NCBI RefSeq assembly: GCF_030403505.1
Contig: NZ_JAUEMJ010000008.1
Span: forward strand, 62,001-126,000
Length of the DNA stretch: 64,000 bases
From: Glycomyces tritici
GTDB taxonomy: Bacteria > Actinomycetota > Actinomycetes > Mycobacteriales > Micromonosporaceae
Direction: 5' to 3'
Positions within the stretch are counted from its first letter, which is position 1; every line of letters starts with the position of its first letter. The translations under genes were made by a program, and so were the position numbers. The notes below the pieces were generated by a model that had not been told where the DNA came from, did no database searches, and saw only the letters and a list, made by a program, of their open reading frames with translations. Of the stretch, positions 8,953-15,801 are shown in pieces.

Positions 8953-8980
8953 CGTCAAGTATTATGTGACGGCCATCACA
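8953..8980 (-). promoter_or_regulatory. glpF promoter region with a consensus CRP-type site
   Basis: TGTGA-cggcca-TCACA (8965-8980) is a perfect 5-bp inverted repeat with 6-bp spacing, the consensus for CRP/GlxR-type cAMP receptor proteins. On the minus strand it lies just upstream of TTGACG (complement of 8953-8958), a good -35 element for glpF. No convincing -10 is seen 17 bp further on (AACACT at best), as expected for an activator-dependent promoter. The rest of 8799-9072 holds a short hairpin at 9006-9020 that could end the regulator transcript. Confidence 0.65.
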
Positions 8981-9072
8981 CTTCCAATCATGAACCATAA
9001 GAAACGCCTGCAAGACAGGCACACCAGGGTCACACGACGGGCGCAGAAATGTGGCGGAATCAGGCGAAATAA

Positions 9073-9837
9073 CTAGAAGGGCTTGGCCCCGAGATCGCGC
9101 GAGACGGAGCGGGCCGTGTCGCGCACGGCCGCGATGAGCTCCGGACGCAGCTCGCCGTCGCGGCAGACCCGCTCGACGGCACCGGTAATGCCGACCGCGC
9201 CGACCGCGAGGCGGCGCCGGTCGTAGATCGGGGCGGCCACCGCGGCCACCCCTTCGAGGGTCTCCTCGTTGTCCACGGCGTACCCCTGGGCCCGCGTCAG
9301 GTCCAGCGTGCGCTCGATGTCGTCGAGCTCGGTGACCGTGCGGGCCGTGAACGGCTCGCGTTTGGCGTCCACGAGCTCGGCGTGGGCCACCGGGTCCGTC
9401 GCGGCCAGGACCTTGCCGAGGGCGGTGGAGTGCAGCGGCTGCATCGCGCCCACCTCGAGCACCTGGCGGCTGTCGTCGGGGCGGAACACGTGGTGGACGA
9501 TGAGCACGCCGTGCTGGTGCAGCACACCGAGGTAGACCGCCTCGCCCGAGGAGCGCGCCAGGTCGTCCGTCCACACCAGGGCGCGGGCCCGCAGCTCGTG
9601 CACGTCGAGGTAGGTCGTGCCAAGGCGCAGCAGCTCGGCGCCGAGCTGGTACCGGCCCGAGCCGGGGTCCTGCTCGACGAAGCCCTCGTGCTGGAGGGTC
9701 CGCAGGATGCCGTGGGCCGTGGCCTTCGCCAGGCCGAGGGAGGAGGCGATGTCGGACAGGCCGAGGCGCCGCTCGCCGCCCGCGAGCAGCCGCAGCATGG
9801 CCGCCGCCCGCTCCAGCGACTGGATGTTCTTGGCCAT
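9073..9837 (-). CDS. gylR: IclR-family glycerol operon regulator
   Basis: This 254-residue protein has an N-terminal winged helix (about residues 5-65; LSDIASSLGLAKATAHGILRTLQHEGF) and a C-terminal IclR effector domain (about 80-250; MQPLHSTALGKVLAA, NEETLEGVAAVAAPI). Length and order match GylR of Streptomyces, which represses the glycerol operon until glycerol-3-phosphate accumulates. The ATG at 9837 has GGAGG about 8 nt upstream and is favoured over an upstream in-frame start at 9867. It is transcribed in the same direction as glpF but separately. The 14-bp box it shares with the glpF leader suggests autoregulation. The symbol is by synteny with actinobacterial gylR. Confidence 0.85.
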   Translation of the reverse strand: MAKNIQSLERAAAMLRLLAGGERRLGLSDIASSLGLAKATAHGILRTLQHEGFVEQDPGSGRYQLGAELLRLGTTYLDVHELRARALVWTDDLARSSGEAVYLGVLHQHGVLIVHHVFRPDDSRQVLEVGAMQPLHSTALGKVLAATDPVAHAELVDAKREPFTARTVTELDDIERTLDLTRAQGYAVDNEETLEGVAAVAAPIYDRRRLAVGAVGITGAVERVCRDGELRPELIAAVRDTARSVSRDLGAKPF

Positions 9838-9932
9838 CCGAGCGCCTCCGTTCAATCGGGATCCCACCCGGCCGCACCGATGACGGCCCGCGGGTACCGC
9901 CGAGGCCGCGCCGCACTCGGCGGGATCATCTT

Positions 9933-9962
9933 AACGCTGCCGCGTTCGACAATGCTAAACGC
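9933..9962. promoter_or_regulatory. Putative GylR autoregulatory site
   Basis: AACGC-tgcc-GCGTT (9933-9946) is a perfect 5-bp inverted repeat. The GCGTT arm is the start of the 14-bp box shared with the glpF leader (9942-9955), and AACGC appears again at 9958-9962, giving two overlapping dyads. It lies about 95 bp upstream of the regulator start. The remaining intergenic DNA to 10034 shows nothing else. Confidence 0.5.
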
Positions 9963-10034
9963 TATCGGCTCTTGCCGACCAGCATCGGCCCGAGGGCGCC
10001 CCATCCGAGGCTTGGGATCGCCCCATCGAGCGCC

Positions 10035-11660
10035 TCAAGCCCGCAGGTCCACTTCGACGGGGCCGAATCGACGGCCGTCGGAACCGGTCAAGACGGCTAG
10101 GCAGCGACCGGTCGGAAGCCCGGTCATGATGTCGGAAGGCGTCCAGCGCGCCCGCTCGACCTTCCGGTGGGAGAACCCCGAGCTCTCACTCGCCGAACGG
10201 TTCCGACCCTTCTGGTAGCTCCGGGGGAAGAGCTCCCCCGCGTCGGTGGTCGAGCTCCACGAACGGGTCTCGCCGCGCTCCACGCTGCCGCTGACGGTGA
10301 CCTCCGCGATCCACTCCTCGCCGAACGAACGAGAGAACTGCTCCGCGTCATCCGGATCGACTGCACCGAACACCGCTTTGCAGCCCGCCGCACCGAAGAT
10401 CGAGTTGCGGAAGGCCTCAGGGAAATCGGCGATCGACTGCGACAGCAGGACCAGGCCGGCGTTGTTGGACCGGAGCCGCTGCACACCTCGCGCCACGTAC
10501 TCGTCGACGAACCGACCGGCCTCGTCGATCACCAAACCCTTGAACAAGTTCCGATTGGTCCGCGACGACGACGCCACCTGGACGAACTGCGCGACGGCGA
10601 GCCTTGCCAGGATGCGGCTCGCATCGGGATACTCGGACTCGTCCAAAGCGAACCGCACCCGCGCGCCCGCGTCGATGCCGCTCATCTGGAACTTGGGGCC
10701 GGGGCCGTCGAGCAGCGCGGCCAACTTGGGGCGGTCGAGCAGCGAAAGCCGCTCCACCATCCCAGCCGCCGCGTCATGGCTGCCGCGGGCCTGGAGCCGC
10801 CGCTCGTCGAGCAGCGCCCGCATTGCCTTACCACCAGGCCCTTTCAGTTCGCTCTTCACCCGGTCGACCGCCCCTTGCTCGGAGCGAAGGAGCGCGAGCA
10901 GCTCCCGAACCGCCGGGTACCTGCCGAAGGCCTCGTGGAACGGCGAGAGGCAGCGGTGGAGCGCGTTTCGGGACCCGTCCATGAAGTACGCGAGATCGTC
11001 GCTTGTCTGCGACGGCAGCAGCGCGCTCGCGAGGCGGTCCGCAGCGGACTCCGGAGTCGCGGCACCCCCGTAAAGGTCGAAGCCGACACCCGGATCGTGC
11101 AGGTCCACAGTGGCGTCGAACCACCCCGGCAGGCCGAAGTCGTCGCCCTTGGGGTCGATCACGACCACGCTGGACTGGCCGGCGAGCGCGCCCAGCGACA
11201 GGTGCTCGATGATCGGCAGCGCGAAACCGCGGGTCTTGCCCGATCCCGGCGGCCCAATCACCAGCATCGAGGTGCGCAGCGCGTCCTGATCGACGGCGAA
11301 ATCGGCGCCGCCCGAACCCCGGCTCGAGGCGGTGCGGGCGACCGCGCCCAGTCGCACCTGCCCATACGCGAGATTGTGCTGCGCCATGAGTCGACCGGGC
11401 AGTGCCCGCTGTCCGGAGTGGTGGACGAGCGCCGCCGCGCCCTCGGCGGACACGCGGTCGAGCACCGCGGCCAGCGCCTGGTCGTCGTCCGCGTCCCTGA
11501 ACGGCTCCAAGGCATTGCCGATCCTCGCGTAATCCACCTCGGTCATCGCGCCGGCCGCCATGAGACGGTCGAGGGCCTCTGCGGCGGGTGAGTGGCGGGC
11601 GCGCAGCCATTCCCACGGGGCGGGGGGCGCCGCGGCGATCCGCTTCCTACGTCGTCTCAC
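10035..11660 (-). CDS. VirD4/TraG-like (TraM-recognition) P-loop ATPase
   Basis: This is a 541-residue soluble P-loop ATPase of the type IV coupling protein group. Walker A is GPPGSGKT at 136-143. The VIDPKGDD strand at 168-175 is the DPKG motif typical of VirD4/TraD-type ATPases. Walker B is VIDE at 377-380, and LLSQS at 405-409 is a sensor-like strand. An all-alpha insert separates the two halves. It lacks the N-terminal membrane anchor of conjugative coupling proteins. The GTG start at 11660 overlaps the stop of the M48 gene by 4 bp (GTGA), so the two are translationally coupled; the frame extends upstream only as an antiparallel-frame shadow. No relaxase or other conjugation gene is nearby. 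The cellular role is unknown. Confidence 0.75.
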   Translation of the reverse strand: MRRRRKRIAAAPPAPWEWLRARHSPAAEALDRLMAAGAMTEVDYARIGNALEPFRDADDDQALAAVLDRVSAEGAAALVHHSGQRALPGRLMAQHNLAYGQVRLGAVARTASSRGSGGADFAVDQDALRTSMLVIGPPGSGKTRGFALPIIEHLSLGALAGQSSVVVIDPKGDDFGLPGWFDATVDLHDPGVGFDLYGGAATPESAADRLASALLPSQTSDDLAYFMDGSRNALHRCLSPFHEAFGRYPAVRELLALLRSEQGAVDRVKSELKGPGGKAMRALLDERRLQARGSHDAAAGMVERLSLLDRPKLAALLDGPGPKFQMSGIDAGARVRFALDESEYPDASRILARLAVAQFVQVASSSRTNRNLFKGLVIDEAGRFVDEYVARGVQRLRSNNAGLVLLSQSIADFPEAFRNSIFGAAGCKAVFGAVDPDDAEQFSRSFGEEWIAEVTVSGSVERGETRSWSSTTDAGELFPRSYQKGRNRSASESSGFSHRKVERARWTPSDIMTGLPTGRCLAVLTGSDGRRFGPVEVDLRA

Positions 11661-12784
11661 GGGACCCCCAGTGCGACTTTGAGGCGTTGGATGCGGGCCG
11701 CCAGCGGCGGATGCGTCGCCAGGAGTCGCTGGCTGATCGTCGGAGCGAACGGCGGTTCGGTCTGCAGCCAGTCCTCGAGGGTGTCCAGCAGCGCCGGCCC
11801 GTAGCCGAGCCGGACGGCCGCGCGGTCGGCGCGCAGCTCCCCGCGCCGCGACAGCCAGGCCATCGTGGTCGCCGAGACCAGTGCGAACGCCCCGACGACT
11901 GGGCCGACGAGTAGGGCGTTGACGAGCAGCAGGATCACCGCGGCACCGAAGTCGTCGGCGAGGCCGCCGAGGAACTCCGACCCGTACGCGCAGATCGCAC
12001 AGATCGCGAAGAGTCCGATGAGGCCCAATCCGGCGAGCGCCGAGAGCAGCCCGCTGAATGCGCCGAGCACGATCCTGACAGAAATGAGCGCGGCCCACAG
12101 GATCGCCTGGGAGGTCCAGACGAGCATCCGGTTGAAGATCCTCGCTGGCAGCGAGTACCAGTGCAGTAACAGGCCGCTCCAGGCGTGCCCGGCCGAGTGG
12201 TGGCCGAGTTCGTGCGCGAGGACTGCCTGCAGCTGGTGCGGTTGCAGCACGTCGAGCGCTCTTCGGGTGACCGCGACGAGGTGCCCGGCCGCGGCGGCGG
12301 CGTTGATGCCGTCGCTGTTCTGGATCCACAGTTGATAGGAGCCGGAGTGGATGCCGGCCGCGGCCGCGACCTCTTTCCAGGCGGGGAGGAGGACGTCGAG
12401 TTCGCGGGGGGTCGGCGGCCGGTATTTGAAGAACCACTTGGCGATCGCCGCTTCCATGGGGCGGAAGAACACGAGGGCGCCGGAGAGCAGCCACAGCAGC
12501 GGCGCGAGCGCGAAGGCGCCGAAGGGGTAGGCGATGGCGGCGACGATCGAGGCACTGTAGATCACCCAGGGGACGGCGACGAGCAGCAGTCCGAGCGTGG
12601 AAGCGTCGATTCGGCGACTGCGTTGCGGCGACCGTTTGCCGTTGGCGGGCTTGGGCTTACGCGAGGGCTTGGCGACTTTCGGAGGGGGCTGGAAGACACC
12701 GGGTTGCGGGGGCGCCTGGACGCGGCGCTGGACCCAAGCGGGCAGCGGGCGGGGATCTTGCTCGCCGTTCGGGTTGCTGCTCAT
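11657..12784 (-). CDS. M48 family membrane metallopeptidase (HtpX/Ste24-like)
   Basis: This is a 375-residue zinc peptidase. The zinc site is HELGH at 191-195, and the likely third ligand is the Glu in RRGELRADRAA in the C-terminal third. A Pro-rich, basic N-terminal tail (residues 1-60) precedes a membrane hairpin at about 63-107; further hydrophobic segments at about 215-300 suggest four membrane passes with the active site on the cytoplasmic side. HtpX-like relatives degrade misfolded membrane proteins. Here the gene is the first of a two-gene operon with a VirD4-like ATPase, which hints at ATP-driven substrate handling. It is divergent from a five-gene operon, and a shared promoter region lies between them. 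Confidence 0.8.
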   Translation of the reverse strand: MSSNPNGEQDPRPLPAWVQRRVQAPPQPGVFQPPPKVAKPSRKPKPANGKRSPQRSRRIDASTLGLLLVAVPWVIYSASIVAAIAYPFGAFALAPLLWLLSGALVFFRPMEAAIAKWFFKYRPPTPRELDVLLPAWKEVAAAAGIHSGSYQLWIQNSDGINAAAAAGHLVAVTRRALDVLQPHQLQAVLAHELGHHSAGHAWSGLLLHWYSLPARIFNRMLVWTSQAILWAALISVRIVLGAFSGLLSALAGLGLIGLFAICAICAYGSEFLGGLADDFGAAVILLLVNALLVGPVVGAFALVSATTMAWLSRRGELRADRAAVRLGYGPALLDTLEDWLQTEPPFAPTISQRLLATHPPLAARIQRLKVALGVP

Positions 12785-12943
12785 GGGGTTCCGTCCTGCG
12801 CCGAATCGGGGTGCATCGACTTCCTATGGCGGGTGGCGACAATCACTTAGCATGATTCATCACATCCTCTATGTCATGATAGAGGCCCGATGCCAGGACC
12901 ATCACCCCGTGGTTCGACCCCAGACCCCCAGGGAGGCAATCAC
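12785..12943. promoter_or_regulatory. Bidirectional promoter region of the ATPase-peptidase locus
   Basis: The 159 bp between the two divergent operons include an AT-rich core (about 12838-12885) unlike the flanking genes. CCTCTAT (12866-12872) and ATAGAGG (12879-12885) form a perfect 7-bp inverted repeat with a GTCATG centre, and CATGAT is directly repeated at 12851-12856 and 12875-12880. This looks like an operator with overlapping promoters. No protein of the locus has an obvious DNA-binding domain, so the regulator is probably encoded elsewhere. Confidence 0.45.
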
Positions 12944-13390
12944 ATGCCAGCAGCATCGCAGCCGGACCGAAGACTCCGGCCGATCTCCCGGCAGCTCGCC
13001 GAATCCCGGCCGGCCGTCGGCACTGCGCCGTCGTTGCAGACCCGATCGCACGCCTACCTCGATCTCTTGAGCGGCCTCGACACCACGACCTCGGTATCGA
13101 GAGTGGACACCAGTGCGGTTCGCGAGCGCGTCGCGGCCGAACTCGCCGGCGCCCCGGTGCCGGTCGGCATCGTCGCCCGCTGCCATCTCGGCGGATCCTA
13201 TGTGGTCCACACCTTGACCTGGGACCTCGAGGCCATCGTGGACCACTACAAGCGCCACGAGCCGCTGCCTCCCGAGCTCGAACGCGCCCGGTCGCTGGCG
13301 GCCGCCGGCTCGTACCTCGCCGTCGAGGTGTACCCGGAGCACCTGGTATGCATCCGGCAGGACGGCCACGCGATCAAAGTGGAGAGATGA
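12944..13390 (+). CDS. Unknown protein, first gene of the plus-strand ATPase operon
   Basis: I do not recognise this 148-residue protein. It has a basic N-terminal ~30 residues, a helical middle, and a compact alpha/beta C-terminal half with short strands (VGIVARCHLGGSYVVHTL, YLAVEVYPEHLVCI). There is no signal peptide or membrane segment. The ATG at 12944 has GGGAGG 7 nt upstream; the frame is open further upstream but without a ribosome-binding site. Its stop overlaps the next start as ATGA, so it is coupled to the coiled-coil membrane protein. The context suggests an adaptor or regulatory subunit of the locus, but that is inference. Confidence 0.7.
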   Translation: MPAASQPDRRLRPISRQLAESRPAVGTAPSLQTRSHAYLDLLSGLDTTTSVSRVDTSAVRERVAAELAGAPVPVGIVARCHLGGSYVVHTLTWDLEAIVDHYKRHEPLPPELERARSLAAAGSYLAVEVYPEHLVCIRQDGHAIKVER

Positions 13391-15120
13391 TGGCCGGCCA
13401 GCCCGTCGTCGTCTCGCAGTCGTTCCTGGACTCGATGAGCCACAGCCTCGCTCAGCTGCAGAACCGGCAGTACCAGCTCGAACTCGCGGTCCAGCAGGTA
13501 CGCACTGAGCAGGAGCAGAGCCGGTCGCTCATGAACGACCTGCATCAGCGGTTCACCGCTTTCATGGAGGAGGACCGGCTCGCGAAGAACGTCCAACTCG
13601 CCCAGAGCCGTCTCAACACCATAAGGCAGGAGTTGCGGACCGACTTCGGCCACTACGCGCAGGTCAGGCGCCACGCTACCGGTATTCTGCAGGGCATGGA
13701 CGTGGGGTTGATCCCCCACGACACGATTCGCCAGGCCACCGAGGAACTCATGCTCGCCACGCCCCGGTACTGGCTCACCCCGGCCCTGGTGTCGCTCGCG
13801 GCCTGGATCCGCGACGACCGGTCGCTCGCCGAGCGCGCGCTCAAGGAGGCCCAGCGGCGCGACAACGACAAGAGCTCGTTGTTCTTCGCCCTCGTCCTGC
13901 GCCGCGCGCAACGCAATCAGGCCGCCGTCCGATGGCTTCGCCTGTACCTCGCCCGGCAAGACGCCGGCCGCTTGGGGCAGGAGTTCTCGGTACTGCTCGA
14001 CGCCGTCGCCATCGGCGGATTCGGCCACGCAGCAAAAGAGCTCATCCTCAAACACGCCGACGAGTGGTACCGGCGCCTCGTCACTGAACCAACCACTGTC
14101 GATGCTCAAGTCGCCCGCTGGCGCGACTGGGCGGACTCATACCGCCGACAGGTGCCCTCCGGCATCGAGGTCCTCCCAGCGGTCAGCCCCACGTGGCCCC
14201 AGCTGCGTGCGGCATACGAGCAGGCCAGCGTCTTCGAGCCCGCGGAAGCCGCACTGCGAGCCGTCTACGAACGACCGCAGGAGGAGACCCGAAGCCTCAT
14301 CGACCGCATGGACGACCTGCTCGCGAGGCTCGTGTCCTCGTTCGACGCAGAAGAGGCGCCGCTGCGCAAACGGGAGGCCGAGATGCTCGCCGTCATCGAC
14401 AGCGGGGGCGACAAGGTGGCGGCCCGAAAGCACGACGAATCGATGGAGGCGGTCTTCGACCGCCAGATCGACTTCCTCGACCTGCTCACGAACGCGGCCG
14501 TGGCGCGCAAAGGGACCCGCGTCTCGGCGGCCACCCAGCGACTGGCCGTAGCGCTCTGCCGCGACTGGATCGACCAGGCGGCCGGGCAGTTGGAGGCCAA
14601 AGGCATCGCGGCGGCGCCGGCCCGGGTCGACCTCGAGATCGGGACCTGGAAGTACACCATCACCGAGGGCACCGCCGAAAAGGTCGTGGTCGCGAACCTC
14701 AACGACCACCTGGACTCGCGGGAGCGATACGAGCTGAACGCGGTGGGATCCGACCTGCCGACACGTGTCGGGCGCATCGCCGCCGCGGTCTGCGCGGCGG
14801 GCGCGCTCGCCGCCGGGATCGCCGGGCTCATCCCGATCACAGTGCTGCTGCTCCTTGCCGGTGGCGGCGCCATCGCATGGGCCGAGTACGACCGGATCGA
14901 CAAGCGCCGCAGGCGAGAAGTGGTCCGGGCACGCATCCAGCGGGACAAGGCCGAGCAGACGCAGCGGCTTCGCACCGCGCTCGCCGAGCTGGTCGACCTC
15001 ATCCGGCTCACCGATGCGGCGCGGGCCGGCGCCACCGACCTCCACGCGTTCTTGCAGGGCCTCCGGCCCGAGACGCACCTCGAACGCCCGCCGGACACCG
15101 CCCGAGGAGTGATCACCTGA
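13387..15120 (+). CDS. Large coiled-coil protein with a C-terminal membrane hairpin
   Basis: This 577-residue protein belongs to no family I recognise. Residues about 10-75 are a strong heptad-rich coiled coil (QNRQYQLELAVQQV, then EQEQSRSLMNDLHQRF). About 90-430 is helical, possibly a repeat solenoid. A hydrophobic hairpin sits near 462-500 (AAAVCAAGALAAGIAGL, then VLLLLAGGGAIAW). A basic coiled tail (KRRRREVVRARIQRDKAEQ) follows. It is therefore likely a membrane-anchored scaffold with both long ends in the cytoplasm. It starts within an ATGA overlap with the preceding gene and ends in a TGATG overlap with the 39-residue gene, indicating tight translational coupling. Confidence 0.75.
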   Translation: MMAGQPVVVSQSFLDSMSHSLAQLQNRQYQLELAVQQVRTEQEQSRSLMNDLHQRFTAFMEEDRLAKNVQLAQSRLNTIRQELRTDFGHYAQVRRHATGILQGMDVGLIPHDTIRQATEELMLATPRYWLTPALVSLAAWIRDDRSLAERALKEAQRRDNDKSSLFFALVLRRAQRNQAAVRWLRLYLARQDAGRLGQEFSVLLDAVAIGGFGHAAKELILKHADEWYRRLVTEPTTVDAQVARWRDWADSYRRQVPSGIEVLPAVSPTWPQLRAAYEQASVFEPAEAALRAVYERPQEETRSLIDRMDDLLARLVSSFDAEEAPLRKREAEMLAVIDSGGDKVAARKHDESMEAVFDRQIDFLDLLTNAAVARKGTRVSAATQRLAVALCRDWIDQAAGQLEAKGIAAAPARVDLEIGTWKYTITEGTAEKVVVANLNDHLDSRERYELNAVGSDLPTRVGRIAAAVCAAGALAAGIAGLIPITVLLLLAGGGAIAWAEYDRIDKRRRREVVRARIQRDKAEQTQRLRTALAELVDLIRLTDAARAGATDLHAFLQGLRPETHLERPPDTARGVIT

Positions 15121-15239
15121 TGGCCGACGAAACCGAACCCGCTCCTCCGCCGACACCGGAGCCGGAGCTCGCCGTCGAATTGCCCGAATGGGACCTGCTG
15201 CCGCCCTTCGAGCCCCTGCGCCGCCCGGACCCGAGTTGA
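15120..15239 (+). CDS. 39-residue acidic proline-rich small protein
   Basis: This small ORF begins with ATG at 15120, sharing the A of the preceding TGA (TGATG), with GAGGAG 10 nt upstream. It encodes 39 residues, 12 of them proline, with a clustered acidic N-terminus and the hydrophobic core LPEWDLLPPFEPL. It ends 7 bp before the next start. Stop-start coupling on both sides, and the codon-position GC bias continuing through it, argue that it is translated. A short linear-motif peptide that docks on one of the locus ATPases would fit, but no function can be read from sequence. Confidence 0.55.
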   Translation: MADETEPAPPPTPEPELAVELPEWDLLPPFEPLRRPDPS

Positions 15240-15246
15240 GGCCGGC

Positions 15247-15777
15247 TTGATCACCGGTTCGAGCGGCGACTACACCCGATGGCTCGCCTGGCTTGAGGAT
15301 TTCGGCCGCGGCGTCGACCACGACCAGTCAGGGCTGCCGGACTTCGACACCGCCTGGGGCGAAGGCATGTACGGACGCCTGCTCGAGCGCGTCGAGCAGG
15401 CGTCCGTGGCCCGCATGGAACTCTGGGACCGGCAGCTCATAGCGGACCTCGACGCCGGCGACCTCAGCGCGGACCGCCTCGGTGCCGTACTCGCCGCCGC
15501 CCGCAGGCGGCTCCTGCCGCTCAGGAGGTTCGCCGCCTCCCCGCGCTTCCCCGATGACCTGCGAAAGCCCCTCCAGGAGGCGCTGCGGCAGAGCGTCGGC
15601 TCGGCGCAGCGGAGCCTCGAACGCAGTGCGGCCCAGAGCGACCGGACTGGCCTTGCGGGATCGCTGATCCGGCGCGGGACGCTCCTGGCCGATATCGACC
15701 GGCCGCCGGACCCCTCCCCGCCGCCCTCCGCGCCGCCGGTCGACGGCCCGCCGACGCGGAGGATCCTATTCCACTGA
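15247..15777 (+). CDS. Unknown helical protein with a proline-rich tail
   Basis: This 176-residue protein is mostly helical (about residues 1-145; LERVEQASVARMELWDRQLI, then LAAARRRLLPLRRF). It ends in a proline-rich tail of about 25 residues (DRPPDPSPPPSAPPV). There is no signal peptide or membrane segment, and I do not recognise the family. The start appears to be TTG at 15247, the only start near GAGG (15237-15240), 5 nt after which it begins. The position between the 39-residue gene and the AAA+ ATPase, 24 bp upstream of the latter, suggests a partner of the ATPase. Confidence 0.65.
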   Translation: MITGSSGDYTRWLAWLEDFGRGVDHDQSGLPDFDTAWGEGMYGRLLERVEQASVARMELWDRQLIADLDAGDLSADRLGAVLAAARRRLLPLRRFAASPRFPDDLRKPLQEALRQSVGSAQRSLERSAAQSDRTGLAGSLIRRGTLLADIDRPPDPSPPPSAPPVDGPPTRRILFH

Positions 15778-15801
15778 CCACCACCCCGAGGAGGCCCTGA
15801 A

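Noticed and set aside
11661..12494. N-terminal extension of the VirD4-like ATPase into the peptidase gene
   Set aside because: The extra residues are low-complexity shadow sequence; GTG at 11660 gives a GTGA overlap and the natural N-terminus.
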